64,000 bases of DNA from Hevea brasiliensis. Its lineage: Eukaryota; Streptophyta; Magnoliopsida; Malpighiales; Euphorbiaceae. Shown piece by piece: positions 48,130 through 61,800 of this stretch. The stretch spans positions 48,884,725 through 48,948,724 of the forward strand of contig NC_079510.1 in assembly GCF_030052815.1 (NCBI RefSeq). Direction: 5' to 3'. The notes beneath the pieces are model-generated. The model was not told the DNA's origin. It was given only the letters and a program-made list of their open reading frames with translations, and ran no database searches. How positions within the stretch are numbered: position 1 is the first letter of the stretch; each line of letters opens with the position of its first letter. The translations under genes were made by a program, and so were the position numbers.

Positions 48130-50019
48130 TTCGTGTTCTGGCACCTGACACTGCCCTAACTATGACCTGCTCTAAGTCCTATACTTTTATATCCTATATC
48201 TTGACAACTATCCTCACTCATGTAATCTTGTTCAGGGCTTTCTAATATTGCTTTTCAGTTCGTCCTACTTACCTTGCCCCGGATGGCACTTTACGTACTT
48301 TATATCTCACTTTGATCTCCCTAATCTTATCCTATTCTTGGCTATTCGGTTTTCCCTTAAATTCATCTCTTTTATGTTCCCCAAAATAGAGCCTTGATTA
48401 CTTTATTCCCTAGCTCCATTCTTCTTTTTGACCTGATAGCTATGCTAGATAACTGTACCTTTCAGTGTCTCTACTAGGTCCTCTTCACTTTGTACTACTC
48501 AAAAATGATCTTTCAACCACTCTGATTAGCACTTCCACTGCCATTCGAATTTCTCTCCTGTTACATCTGAAACCAACTATCCAAATTTTCATTTTTATAT
48601 TTCCTTTTATCTACTGATATTCTATGGCTTATTTTTGCTAACTTGCAGTCATTGTCCTTTCCTCTACTTAACTACAAACTACCTTCTAATATCTCAAGGA
48701 GGGGATCTGAAAGGATTTTACTTTCTTATATCCACTCAATTATTCAAAACTTCAGATACTGGACACCATCACTCGTTATTCAATTCATAGGCTTTTCATC
48801 CATCAAGATCCAATCACTTATGGTTCCTAGAATGAAACTTATACCCTCTCTAAGATACATAAGCCAACTGTTCTTTGCCACACTCCAGAGACCCATTTAA
48901 GACATCATTCCATAGATCATTATATTAGTGATACTCTTTTGTCTCTCCTGAGAAGACATCACCATACTCTGCAGCATCACTGACTATAAGAGAGGTATCA
49001 CATCTACTACATTATCACAACTATGTAAAGTTATCTGCTCTCTTTTTATATTGTAGTCTTTCCTAAAATGTCATTTCGTAGGCTACGAGTATTATTCATA
49101 ACCTCCAATCTCCTTTAAGGAATAGAGCAGTACTAACACTCCACTATCACACAAGGGAGGTGTTATCTTCATTAAACTTTAGGCAATATGTTTACCATAA
49201 CGTCAACACTGCTAATGATCTCATTACACTACAACCATACTAAAAACCTCTAGTCTCATACCACTTATGCTATAACTCTACGCTCAAGTTAGGATAACTG
49301 AGTCACTGACTCTAGTTATCATCTAACTGTGACCTTTGATATTCTATCTCAAGAGTCCTAAACCCTAACTAGGAGTTTCCAACTCTTCTGTAAATATAAA
49401 ACTTTGTCCTATTATAATTGTACCAAAACAGAGGCCATTCGTAAACACCTTCATAAAGGAACAACACAGGGAAGCACGCAGCTCTATACAATAATCTCAT
49501 GTTGGTACTGTACTCTATAGTGTACAATACAAACATCAAGAACATTACATAGTTACTACAGTACATCCTAGCAGACCATGTTTTCCAATCTTTTATCTCT
49601 CTCAAACCCACTGATATCATAACTTTCTCTGATTGGGCTGTCTACTGACTACTGCTAGCAGTGATACCTTCACTCCTATTTAGGGCAATTATAATGTCAT
49701 AACTCACCTTTATGTACTCATGCCTTGCATTAGATAGGCACACCATTTAGCCCTATAATGATAGAAACATAACATTTTTTGGAGTACGCATTCCTAAGGC
49801 AAACCTCAACACATTTGCTAACTTTAACCCACATCACCACGTACTCCACAAAAATTGAACCACGAAACTGAAGCACTCTTACACTATCCAAGGAATAATG
49901 CAAAATCTAGAAACAAGGAATTACAAAAGAAGATGAAATAGAATCATATACTCTGTATGTGACTCCTAATCAGATTTTTCTTAAGGCCTCAGACATGCAT
50001 TTCCCATGAATCTGAAGCC
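48130..50019 (-). pseudogene. Leader and gag side of the outer element, decayed
   Basis: By position between the primer site and the gag zinc knuckle this should be the 5' leader and gag. No long frame and no clear gag motif survives; open frames on either strand (for example 48643-48900, 49369-49620) show nothing recognisable. Confidence 0.45.
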
Positions 50020-50022
50020 TAA

Positions 50023-50034
50023 GCTCTGATACTA
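50023..50034 (-). other. Primer-binding site of the outer element (initiator tRNA-Met type)
   Basis: Minus-strand TAGTATCAGAGC, one base off the common TGGTATCAGAGC site of plant LTR elements, four bases inside the LTR end at 50039. Confidence 0.8.
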
Positions 50035-50038
50035 TTAT

Positions 50039-51461
50039 TGTCAGGATCCAAATTATTGGCCGGACCGGCACTAGGAATTGGCTTTGGGTCAGCATAAGGA
50101 CCCTAAAACTCATAGTAAGCCCAATTATCTTTTAACCCAATCATGAAGCCCATATTTGGCCCAATTTCAAGAAACAACCGAATAGAGTCCAGCTATAATA
50201 TGGACCATTCAATGGGGAGTCCTCAACTCACCCGACCTGTAATATCAAAACCAAACCATTTGGGGAGCTCTCACCCACACAATCATCCATAATCAATATA
50301 AAATCAAAGGGGAGTCCAACTCCCTCATCCAACATAGGCATCCACCCCATACTTACACATACATGTAGATTATAAATTACATCCAAATTAATAGATCTTA
50401 CAGTCACAACTAAATAATATGTTCCTACACATGCGGAGATCTAGAATTCAAATTTAACATTTCAAATTACGAAGATAATGGCAAGTATACTTGTAGAGAA
50501 TGAAGCAGGTTAAACACAAGAAAAACCTCTCCTGTAATCTGAAAAAATAAGGTGGACAGGTATGAGCGTTTGACCATAGAGTAAGATATTAATTTCACAT
50601 ACAATTTATGTAACTATCTAATTCTAATGCATCCTTAGAAATGAAATGCATTATCTTCATAGAAGCCATACAGATCATATCAAATCACATCATAGACAAT
50701 CTGGAGCACTCACGCACCCGTGTCAAATTCATACTCACACATATATATATATGGGGAGCTGATCCCCTTACAAAACTCTCTTAGTTCTAACCTCTACCAA
50801 TGAGATCAACTCAAAGCCAAACTTTCTCTTATTATGTAAATGTGGGGGCCAGCGAGGTCAACTCAAACGCCGTGCCTACCCCTACTTATCCATAATAAGG
50901 ATCGGGTCCCAGCGAGTCAAGCTCCAGCTGTGTCTACCCGTCCTATCCATATCCATATACACACCCACTCACATACACAGTTCCAGATTGCCCTAAGAGA
51001 ACAATCACAGCAATATCATCAAGAACAAATGCAATATAAAGCATGCCTAATATTTATTACATACATATATGTATAAATAACGCATGAACATACTTTGAAT
51101 AAAATAATATTGAAATTATAAATAAAATCAATATCTACTTACAAATTAACCGAAAGTCGCTGCGGCGGCTGGGCGAAGGAGGAAGGCTAACTCGGCTCAC
51201 CTAAATATTGTATCAATATTTACTTAAAACAAAATTTTAAAGACTCAAAGCACAATCCTAAGTTTTGCCGAAAATCCAATAAAATTTTCCCTATACCTAT
51301 AACCTACCCAACCTGCAAAAAGATCCAAATAATACTTCTAAATCTCAAATTCCCATAATCACATCTCATCAATATCATATGACCCCTCTAAGACCCTCCA
51401 AAACAGTCAAAAATCATATAGTTACATATAAAATAATTATTTAAAAATTTGAGGTGTTACA
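50039..51461 (-). repeat. Outer element 5' LTR (right copy)
   Basis: Counterpart of 19137-20574. TGTCAGGATCC start and GAGGTGTTACA end on the plus strand, followed by ATAAG (51462-51466), the drifted target duplication. Confidence 0.9.
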
Positions 51462-51466
51462 ATAAG

Positions 51467-52905
51467 GGTCCAATTCTTCAATATGCATGTTGCCATTCTA
51501 AACAAATTCCAAGCTTCTGGAATTTTTATATGTTTACTAATCTATTTTTCCATTAATGCTTCGGCATTAGATTTGATTCATTATCTTGCATTCAACTTTA
51601 AATTTAATCAATTGACCATTCAAATTAAAACTAGATAATTTTGCAAGAATCAAACAACTTTATTTTATGGTATGAATTGAAAAACAAAATCTTAGTCAAT
51701 AATATGTAAAATAATTCACTTGGCAACCAAGCAATCTTTCAAAATTTTTGAAATTTTTATTTTTAGAATATATGTATGGGCCATATACATATTATTGAGT
51801 CTCTTTTCAATATTGTATTATTAAAGAATGGCAATGTTTTCCCATTATATATTATTTAAGAAGGGAGGAATATATATATATATATATATATATATATGGT
51901 CATTAACATATATTACAAGTTAATTGTCATTAAATTAATAGTTTAGTTGTTGATTATTTGTTTGATAACCCATTTCCTTGTTTGAAGATCTATCAACAGC
52001 TCAATATAAACTTGTTGAGATATCTATAGAATATTACCTAACTTGGACGCAGTAACTATTGCCTAAGAGAACAAAAACGAAAACATATATAGGTAGTAAC
52101 TATTGCCTAAGATATCTATCCTACCCTACTCTTTTGCTTTTTCTTTTTCCATAGATCTCATCCATCGTTTAGGAAGGAGATTCTTGAATAGCTCTGAGTT
52201 TTTTTTTTTATTTAATGAAATACCACAATGTGGTGGAACACTTAAAAGATTTTTTTCATTTAAATTATATCACTAATAATCATAAATATAATCTGTCAAC
52301 AAAATGATATTATTACATAACTTATAATTCTGAACGTTTATCAAATAATAAACTTTAGTTCAATAATATTCGACTCATTTCCGGATATAAAATTTTAAAT
52401 TTTAATTTTAATCAAAGTCAAAAGAATCAAAATACTCTTCTTTAAAATTAGATATTCACATGTATATGAAATTTCTGAGAGAAAATTGAAACCTTAACTG
52501 CATTGAATTTATTCAAACAAACTAGTGTATATGAGATGAAAATATTAATTGTTAAGCTATAAACCCTATATATATCAAACTACCTAAAGCTTATAAAAGT
52601 TATCTTTGTAAACTTTCTACTACAAATGCAACTCACCATATTGTAACATTATATCACCACATTGTTTTCCCTGCTTAAGAACAACTGAAAATAGTTTCAT
52701 GGCCAAAGTTTTTTCCAAATAAACCTTGGCTTTCTTTATCTTTTAAGAAAGAAGCCATACCTATACCTTATTCTCCAATCCTCTTTAATTTCCTCACCAA
52801 ACTAAAATCTCACTGTAATAAATTATATGTATGACTGCTACACCACAACAACAACAACCACCAAAACAATAGTCCTTGTCATTGCTGCTCTCTACCAGAA
52901 TATCT
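51467..52905. other. Intergenic DNA and 3' flank of the SND2-like gene
   Basis: AT-rich with a (TA)14 run at 51870-51897. The last 200 bases before 52906 probably hold the 3' UTR of the minus-strand NAC gene, including a CAA-repeat at 52840-52865. No other gene is supported. Confidence 0.5.
51870..51897. repeat. (TA)n microsatellite
   Basis: About 14 units. Confidence 0.9.
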
Positions 52906-55558
52906 CTATCTTCTCTGAAGCTTGCCCTTGCTTGTATCAGCAGCTAATCGAAAAAAGGAAGATCCATCACCTTGAATAACCATATTTGGGATTAACTGAG
53001 ATGGGCTTTCTCTATTATGGCTCCCATGATCATAAGAGAAGAAAGGTGGATTATTATAGTAATCAACAAGAGCTGGGTTCTTAGCTAAAGGAGCGTTTTC
53101 ATGGTCAATTCGATTTCTCAAGTTTTGGTCAAGCGAATCTTTAATGCTAGAACCACATTGTCTAGGTTGAGTTTGGTAGAAAACCTTTGAAACCACTAGC
53201 TCTCCTTCTTTTTCTTCTTCGTTTTGGCCAAGATGGTATTGGTGCATAACCCAATTTGTCTTTTCAGGTTTTCTTTGCCTTCCATAGTTTGTGTAAAGCA
53301 CCAAAATCTTTTTGAATCCTTTCACCGTCCCTCCGGAGAAAACTGGCCTTGTTTTGCCAGTTTTGTGCCATCTGGTCTCGCTCCCATCTTCATCAGTGTG
53401 CACTTTTCTGCGTTTTCTAGTTCCAGTTGTGTATGCCTTTGAAGGCCTGTGAAAGAAGTGCCGGACTTGGCCATCGTTGCTTACTCCTGCATCATAAGAA
53501 TGTGCTTACAACACATTGTCATATTTTTCTCATTAAAATGTAATATTATTTTATTAGAAAGTATCTATTTAAGCTTGGAATCGCTTTAACTTGAGCCAAA
53601 AAAAAATTTCTTACTTAAGTTCAGTTCAACATAGATTCAATATATAAATGTTAATAACACGTATTTATATATTAAATTTACAATTAACTGAGTTTAAGTA
53701 AAAACTTCCCTTCCTAATATATATTATTTTACTTATAAAAAAAAAATAAATTTACCAATATATGTCTTTTAGAAAAATAAGAGTGTCCATTATTCTAATT
53801 GATTTGCGTTAGAATGAAAATATATTATTGAAGTTATTAATTCAGTATCTCCACCAGATTTTTTTTTTTTTTTAAAAGTACACCTAGAAGGGAAAGCAAA
53901 GACACGTTTAAATTTAATGCTATAGTCCCCACACTATTATGCTAGATTCCACCACAGAATAGAGTAATAATTTAACAATAAGATCAAAAGTGATCAAAAT
54001 AAATAAGTTACAAATTGTGTTAAACTAAAATTACTTGTTTTCATTTAAATGAAATATATTAAATTAATAAATTTTAATTTACTGATATTAAAATCATTTT
54101 CAAAATTATAAACTCTTTAGTTTCGAGTACTAATTAAACCAAATGAATGAGAAAAACATGAAAAACATTTAGACTCAAAAACTTTTTCCAGCTATAGATT
54201 TTGTCAATTATTGATTGTGAACTTTGAGTTTTCATTTCGTGTCAAATTGTATATGGGAGCGTATGGAGCCTTAAGTAAAACTAAGAATGCCAACTTAATG
54301 ATAACAACTGTTTCCCTACCCTTTTGTGCTCTATTATTATATCATCAATACAAACTTAAGAAGATTAATAAAGTTAGAAATCTTTTTGATGCATAAGTTA
54401 CCCACAAACTTGTTGTTGTTGGTATTGTATCTTTGTGCTACATTTTTTAGGTTTTCCCTACTTAATATGTTTTTGCCATGCTTTGGCCTAGATTGGATGT
54501 ATTGAAATGACTTATCGATCAAATTCTAATAAGAAATGTTTATGCTAAGTTTTTCTTATTTTTTTTAATAAATTTTTACTTATTGAAAAAATTAAACTAG
54601 AAATTCAGTAACCACGTGATGAAAGCATCATTAATTTAGATTACAATTAACATGTTTATGAAGCGCATGTAAGCGCACACACTATATTGCGCGCTATTGC
54701 GCGCTTAAATTACACACAGTTAAAAAATACTAAATGCAAAATCTTTAATTACTTAACATAAATTATATTTTCATTTTTCATTATGGGGTTTGATTAAAAC
54801 TCAAGAAATCATAATTTGCTGTCTGTCTCATTAGAATAACCAGAAATGAGACTCTTCACCTGTAAGAAGAGGTTAGGATTAGCAAATATATAGCCTACTT
54901 AATTACATTTTTTACTTATAATATAATTAAACGGGTTAAAAGTTGATTGGTTAGGCATTATTAATCTAAACAAATTATCAAATACACCCTATTAATCTAT
55001 TTCCAGGCTCAGTAGCTGATAAAATCTAGCTAATTACGCCAGTAAGATTCTGATAAAACTAATCAAAGATGTAAAAAGGAGATGAACACTACCTGGTAGC
55101 TTCTCAGGATGGGTATAGCAAATACCATTCTCTCCCTCAATGGTTGGGATGAATTCGTCAATTAGAGGGTGAAGCTTTCGCATGTCAGACAATATCTTGG
55201 CTTCTAAATGCTCAAGTATTTCTTGGTCAGTCGGATCAAACTTTACTCCTGCAGGTAATCCTGGTAAATCATGAACTATCCCACCAGCCTATGATTTGTC
55301 CATGACCAAAAATAAAAAATAAAAAGAAAGAAGAACAATTTAGCGAACAAGAAGAGGACAATATATAATGGGTTTCCAAAATCACATATTACATAGAATA
55401 TATACCTGATCTTGCAACTGGATATCATGGCCGCAAGAAGGGCAAGTTATGGTTCGAATTTGATCAATTTTGGTATCAATAACAGTGTTTTCTTTGGAGC
55501 TGGCTGTGACTAATTGAATAGCTCTTTCATCAACTGAGTTATTATTGCACCATGTCAT
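52906..55558 (-). CDS. SND2: SND2/NAC073-like NAC transcription factor (three exons, 309 aa)
   Basis: A nuclear NAC factor of the SND2/SND3 group, known in Arabidopsis as a regulator of secondary cell-wall formation in fibres. Exons on the minus strand: 55558-55406, 55288-55093 and 53486-52906. Introns are 117 and 1606 bases, GT-AG, and the frame is kept. The N-terminus MTWCNN and the CPSCGH element (residues 39-44) are typical of this group and precede the NAC domain. The domain starts [17 protein letters not shown] (57-73) and continues [52 protein letters not shown] (the counterpart of WKATG) and [12 protein letters not shown], ending [14 protein letters not shown]. The C-terminal 100 residues are variable, with Asn/Ser/Pro. 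Length fits Arabidopsis NAC073 (about 305 aa). I cannot tell SND2 from its close paralogues with certainty. Confidence 0.93.
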
Positions 55559-55980
55559 TTCTCTAGATTTGCTCTCTGCCCATCAAACAGTGGAAGTTTT
55601 AGTCTCTCTTCTCTTCCCTTCCCAAAAAGAATCAAGAGCAATCAGTACTATCAAGAAAATAATAAAAAAGAAAAAAGAAAAACAAAAGAAAGAATAAGAT
55701 AAATTATACACGGCTAAAAAGAAAGAAATATTACAAGAAAAAAAAAAAAAAAAGAAAAGCAAAACTTGTCTCTTTAAAACACTTGTTTGTGTGTTATAAC
55801 CCAAAGCCCAGTTCTGGTATCTTGAAGTTAGGAAAGGAATTTAATGCTTCTACACCTTTTCTTGCTTCTATTGTTTGATTGATTGGGTTACCACTTCTAG
55901 CTACTGCAGATTCTCGCGCAGAGAGAGAGAGAGAGGATTGGATAAAAGGGTATAAAAAGAAAAAAAATAGGGAGAAATAT
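55559..55980 (-). promoter_or_regulatory. 5' UTR and core promoter region of the SND2-like gene
   Basis: Going upstream on the minus strand are an A/T-rich leader, a (CT)n tract (55920-55936) and a TATACC box-like site near 55950. (CT)n tracts are common in plant 5' leaders. Exact start not determinable. Confidence 0.35.
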
Positions 55981-56631
55981 TCTAGAAATAATATAGATTA
56001 CTTGGACGTCAAGGTTTGGTTATGATAATGTACATAGTGTTGCATCAAAGAATAAATGCGGTCTTCTTCAGCCTACTTTTCGGGTAGACTACCAGTAATA
56101 TTATAATTATTTTATTTTTATTAGGTTATATTTTGGGAATGTTAAAGCTTAAAAAAAAAAAAAAAACATATATACAGAAGGAATGTAGGGTGGGAGATGG
56201 AGCTACTAGCTACAACACCTGCTTCATCACTTCTCAGACGTTTTACCTCTTTAGAGAGAGATTAGCTGCTGTGTCAACCTTGAGTATGGTTTAAGCCATA
56301 TATGTGAAATTTGTTGTGTGCCAATTGTATGTATATGTGTATATATCTCACACCAACTTGTATTGCTATCAGCTGCTAATCCATTTATTCACCTTTAATT
56401 CTTATATATTCTCTCCATCTTCGACTTTGTAATACAGACTTTAATTTTTTTTTCTATTAAAAATATATACATTTGAATTTGGATATTACATCGGTAACTT
56501 TTTTTTTTAATTTTATTTATTTTATGAAAAATAATTTGTATATAAAAAATATATTCTATGAAAAATATTTTTTTAAAAAATATTTTCTATGAAAATATTT
56601 TTTATGGTTTAGTCGTAATGTTAAACTAATA

Positions 56632-56632
<1 letters not shown>

Positions 56633-56695
<63 letters not shown>
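56633..56695. repeat. (TA)n microsatellite, about 31 units
   Basis: Pure TA tract upstream of the SND2-like gene. Confidence 0.95.
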
Positions 56696-56697
<2 letters not shown>

Positions 56698-58674
56698 AAA
56701 TTTAGAAAATAGAAAATAATTTTTATTTTTTTAAAAGTGAAATCATTTTCTTTAAAAAGGATTTAATTTTTCCTTTTCTTTAATTAAAAAAATATTTTTC
56801 ATTAACTTATTTTTTTAAATATCTAAATACTAAAAAATACAAAAAATATTTTCATGAAACAAAGAATCCTTAATATTTGAAATTTTTCACATATTGCAAT
56901 ATGATTGATAAATTAGATACGTGAAAATTTTTCATTAATATCAAGAATAAAGTATCAACGTTAATCCTTTTCAATAAATTATTATCTAAATATATGGTTC
57001 TTATGGCTTTGGATAGAAGCCTATTGTGCTTTGCTTAGGCCATAAGATTATTAATGGAAAAAATTCTGGTCAAATTTAGGACCACAATGGGTTAATGATT
57101 CATATATATTTCAAATTAAATTAAAATTATTTTGTCGCGATTTCTCTTTTATTTAAATTTAAATTAATCGAATCAGAATTAATAATTTGATTAAAAATAA
57201 ATTAATCATTTAAAAAAAATTTTAAAAAATATTAAAAGTAGTGTTTGGTGTAAATAAATTTCATAAAATTTTATATAATTAATTTATAAATATAAAATTT
57301 TAGTATTTAGTTCAAATGAAAATAAATTTAAAATTCTTAATAATTAAACTAAACTAAATTTTATTAAAATTGACAAAATTTATAAATAAATTTTAAATTT
57401 TAAATAATATATATTTCAAGAGATGAAATTATTTTTTTATTATATATCATTTCATTTTATTTTATTTATTCTAAATATAAAATTCATTTCATTTGAAATG
57501 AATTTCATATTTAATATAAAATATGCCAAACAAAGAAATTCATTTGTAAATTAATTCTATTATGAAATTCATTTTCAAATGAAATGAAATTTATGATAGA
57601 ATTAAATCAAATAGAATCAATTAAATTTGGATTAAACTGAATTTGAAACTGCTGAAATTAAAATCAAACTGATCTCTATGATCCAATTTAAACCATCATC
57701 GAAACTGCCACGGTGATCCTTTCTACACATGCATAGCACATATCTTATAAATTTATAATTTAATCATTGGTTTTGATCCTCCAAACAAGGATCTTCTGAT
57801 TAGTTTTGATCTGCACCAACAAGCGAAACATTTAGTGAAGATATATATAATAGTTAGCAAAAATAAAATTATTTACATATTTCATGTCAAAATCCCAAAT
57901 AAAAAGAAATGTAATATATATCTAAATAATTTTAAAACAATATTTACTTACATATCTACAAAGTAACATTGCTTTAATTGATATTATATCGATTAATTAT
58001 ATATTGGACTCACGAAAAATATTAACGAATTCTATTTCCAAAGATTATATTGTTAAAATATTAAACCAAATAAATTAAAATTATGATTAAAAAAATCATA
58101 CGAAAAGAATATTATAATATTATATTATTATTGACTTACTTTTTTTACTACTTAAAGTTTAAAACAATTTTATTGTCATTTTTTAACTGAATAATATATT
58201 TTTTTATAGAAATATATTTCCTAATAAACTAATTCATTTAATAATTAATAGCATTATAAAGTCTAAGCAATATAAAATAGTCTATTGCTCCTTCATTATA
58301 TATTAATTAGTTGTGTAGCTTTCTCTAAAAAATATTGTAGCTACTACTGCATGCTTAGCAACTTAACTAGTTTATGTAAATTAATTTAGATTCTTAATTT
58401 TTTCTATAAACTTTATATAACTATACAATTTCATATAAAATTCAAATTATATTATATATAAATTTAGATTTTCATAATCGTTAATTAAAATTTAATATAA
58501 TTAAACACACATATTATAATATAGAAAATAGTTCGAGTCAGACTTGAATTTGTGACCATAAAAAAAGAAGAAAATAAATTGTGCTTGCAGCAACTTTGAG
58601 CTTCAAGCCAATTGATTTTTGGCCATTTTGATCGCCACGTACAATACATATTTCCAATTAAATATAATATTAAG

Positions 58675-58675
<1 letters not shown>

Positions 58676-58741
<66 letters not shown>
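58676..58741. repeat. (TA)n microsatellite, about 33 units
   Basis: Pure AT/TA tract. An apparent frame across it (58612-58812) is only the Ile-Tyr repeat read from TATA and is not a gene. Confidence 0.95.
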
Positions 58742-58744
<3 letters not shown>

Positions 58745-58828
58745 ATAAATTTAATTTTTATAATTTTAAATTTTCTAAATATATAAAATTAATAATATAT
58801 TTTTTTAATTGATTCGCATATTCGCTTT

Positions 58829-58857
58829 TTATTATTATCATTATTATTATTATTATT
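58829..58857. repeat. (ATT)n microsatellite
   Basis: About nine ATT units with one ATC. Confidence 0.85.
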
Positions 58858-61800
58858 GATTTTGTCCATTTATGTCTTTGCTTCTCCAAGAAGCTAAGCT
58901 ATGAGACAACTCAAAGCTTAGTCGTTAAGCTTTTCAAGCTGTAGGTTTTAACGTGTTGATTAGGGTTTTGAAATTTTTTTCGTCAAACATCTTTCCCGAG
59001 TTCGATGAATTTCGAGTTCATGGGCCACTTTGGACCCATAAACGTTGACCAAACTGATCCTAAATTTAATTGAGATTGAGCTCAATTAAATTCAGAATCA
59101 AAATTAAAAGTTGAGATAGTATGTATAATAACCGTATTTACATTAAAAATTATGTAAAATTAATTAAAAAATATATAATAAAATATATATTTATAAAAAA
59201 ATTTAAACTCATATGAAGATGAATTTATATATTATTAGATTGAATTTATATATAAATATTTATATAATTTATATAAACACTTTAATTAATTTTACATATA
59301 TATTAATATAAATATTTAATATAACTATAATTAAACTCATTTTTATATGAATTTAAATTTATATTAAATACATTATATAATAAATATATAAATTTATATA
59401 TAAATATTGTAATCTAATAAGTATTAGACCCATCTTTTTATAAGTTAGAATTTTTCTTAACCATGCCCTTAAAAGTTTATCTTTATCAAAAATAAATATA
59501 AAAAAATTTTAAAAAATAGAAATTAAAAAATATATATAAAATATTAAGAGTTTAAAATTAAATAATATAAATTAAATTTACATAAAAATAGGAAGGTAAA
59601 AGAAAAATAAAAATATTGAAAGGCTAAACAATATTTATTTAAAAAAAATACACTAAAATTTATATAAAAAAAAAAAGTTTATTTTTCATTTTTTTTTTTT
59701 TTTTGAGGGGAGGTCCCTAATCCTCCGCCTAATTCCGCCTTTATTTTTATATATAGTATTTTGATTTCTGGCCTAATAATAAATTTAAAATTTGAGAAGA
59801 ATAAAGTGTGATATATAATTGGTTTCTGCCTTTCTGGCCTTATTTATTTGAAGAATAAACAATAATTCAACATTCTTATTTATTTCGCGAATAAGGTTGG
59901 GAAGAAGCAAGTATTTCAATAATCTTATTTATTTCACCAACAACCAACATTATCAACATGTTCAATGCCAATCCAAGCAAACCATCAAAATACATTTTAT
60001 CCTTATATGAGGAAGACGACGTTGATCCACGTCAAGCTAAGGGTCATTTTTCAGGTCTAAATAACCCCACCTTCTATATATCGATAGACTATATATAGAA
60101 AGACAACCAAATTTCCTTAGATTTTACAGAGTGGGAATCAACGACACAATAACTTTTAGGAACACTGGCAGGGAGCCAGGGAATTGTATTTTTCTGTTCA
60201 TTTCCCGCACAGAGATGAGAAGATTCATATACAATTACCCACTAATTATGTAAAGATTCAAAATGCAATCAGATCTTCAAACTTTGGAGTAAAGTAGAAG
60301 GAGATCGCATCATTATATATATATTAAATATAAATGGGTTGACGCGAGAGCTTCCTGATTAGCTAGATAGTCCTTGCTGTGCTTCCTATTGCTAAAACAA
60401 GTCTGGCTAGTGGCCACGACTAGGAACGTGTTGTATGGGTTTGTAGAAATTTTCTTTAACTCTATGGAAGTTGGTCAATTTTGTATTTACCACATTATAA
60501 AAACTGGAAACTTGTACACCAAGGGATATACATATCTCAAACTCTTTTATTATCTTAATTTTTTTAGTTATCCACATTTCAAAAAAATGAATCATTTCTA
60601 ATGATTTATTTATACTAAGTGAAGAAGCTTGTGAAAAACAGTTTTTTACCTTTTATTTTCTATTTTTTAACAAAATTTTTATTTTTATTTTTTATAAAAT
60701 ATAAAATATGAAAAATGTGTGTGCACGTGTAAATAATAAACGATTTTCTAATTTAATAAAACAAAAAATATTCGAATTTTTCATAATTAAAAAATACATT
60801 ACTGTAAAATATATTTAAAAATGTTTTATTTTAAAATTATTTAATATATATTATTTATATATTTTATAATAATGTAATTAATGATAAATAATTTTTTTAA
60901 ATAATTATTCATTTTTAATTATGAAAAAATTTTAGTATGATCTTTATTATGAAAAAGTCATTAATTTTTATTTAAAAAAATTAAAAATAAAATTTTTATA
61001 ATTAAAAAATTAAAGAAAAATAAATTAAATATGTTTTTCAAATTTTAGTAAAATTCTGAAAAAATAATTTTTAAAATTTTTATTTTTTAAAAATGACACA
61101 TATTAATATAAAACATTATTTTTCAATTTTCTTAATTTGTTTTTTCATATTACTCCGATTTTTTATGAGTCAACAGGCCTGACAGCAGGTTTCCCTCAAA
61201 ATTGTGAGGTCCAATAGGCCGGGGCCAGTTTCATGTGTTGAGCATCACGTAGGAAATTAAGAAGAAATTGGGAAAGATGGGGTATGGGCCAGATCACTCT
61301 GCTCCCATTTTTAGCCTAGCAAGAAAATGATGAGGCGATGGGCCCCTCCCTCCGCTCTTCTAACCGTTAACTTTTATTTTTATTTTTATTATTTTTTAAT
61401 TAATTATTTTAAATATAATTTAAATTTATATTAACATTTTAAATAAATATATGGTTATTAAAATTAAATTAAATTTTTAATCTTTATCGGCCAAAAAGAA
61501 ATTTATTCTTTAAATAATTGTAATTATTTTTCTTTATATATTTATATTAAAATTTATGTAAAATTAAATACAGCATATATAATGATTACATAAATTTATA
61601 TATAAATATTTAATTTAATAATTATTAAACTCTTATTCTATATGAACTCAAACTTTTTATAATTATAATCTTTTTATTAATTTACTTTGATTCTCACAGC
61701 CTAAAATTATTTAAAATTTAATGTTGATTTTTAAATGATATTATTTTTATTATTAAATTTAAATAAGATATTTTTAGTATAAAATTATATAAAATATTGA

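Larger units (their letters stand above)
19137..51461 (-). mobile_element. Outer LTR retrotransposon, Ty3/gypsy chromovirus-like (Tekay/Del type), degenerate, hosting two nested elements
   Basis: Two direct repeats of about 1.43 kb (19137-20574 and 50039-51461) both begin TGTCA and end GGTGTTACA on the plus strand. The minus-strand reading has TGTAACACC at the LTR start, a primer site next to the right LTR and a polypurine tract next to the left LTR, so the element points to the minus strand. Its own internal DNA is now split in two: 48130-50038 (leader and gag side) and 20575-23621 (gag end, pol, 3' end), about 5 kb in total. It is coding-dead: reverse transcriptase and degraded RNase H are readable, but an integrase core is not. 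The LTRs differ at many sites, so this is the oldest of the three insertions. Confidence 0.85.

Noticed and set aside
58612..58812. Open frame of 66 codons across the TA tract
   Set aside because: The protein is mostly an Ile-Tyr repeat read from a TA microsatellite; no gene-like context.
60300..60420. microRNA precursor with AGAGCTTCCTGATTAGC
   Set aside because: It resembles known miRNA star strands only in part, and no matching opposite arm was found nearby.
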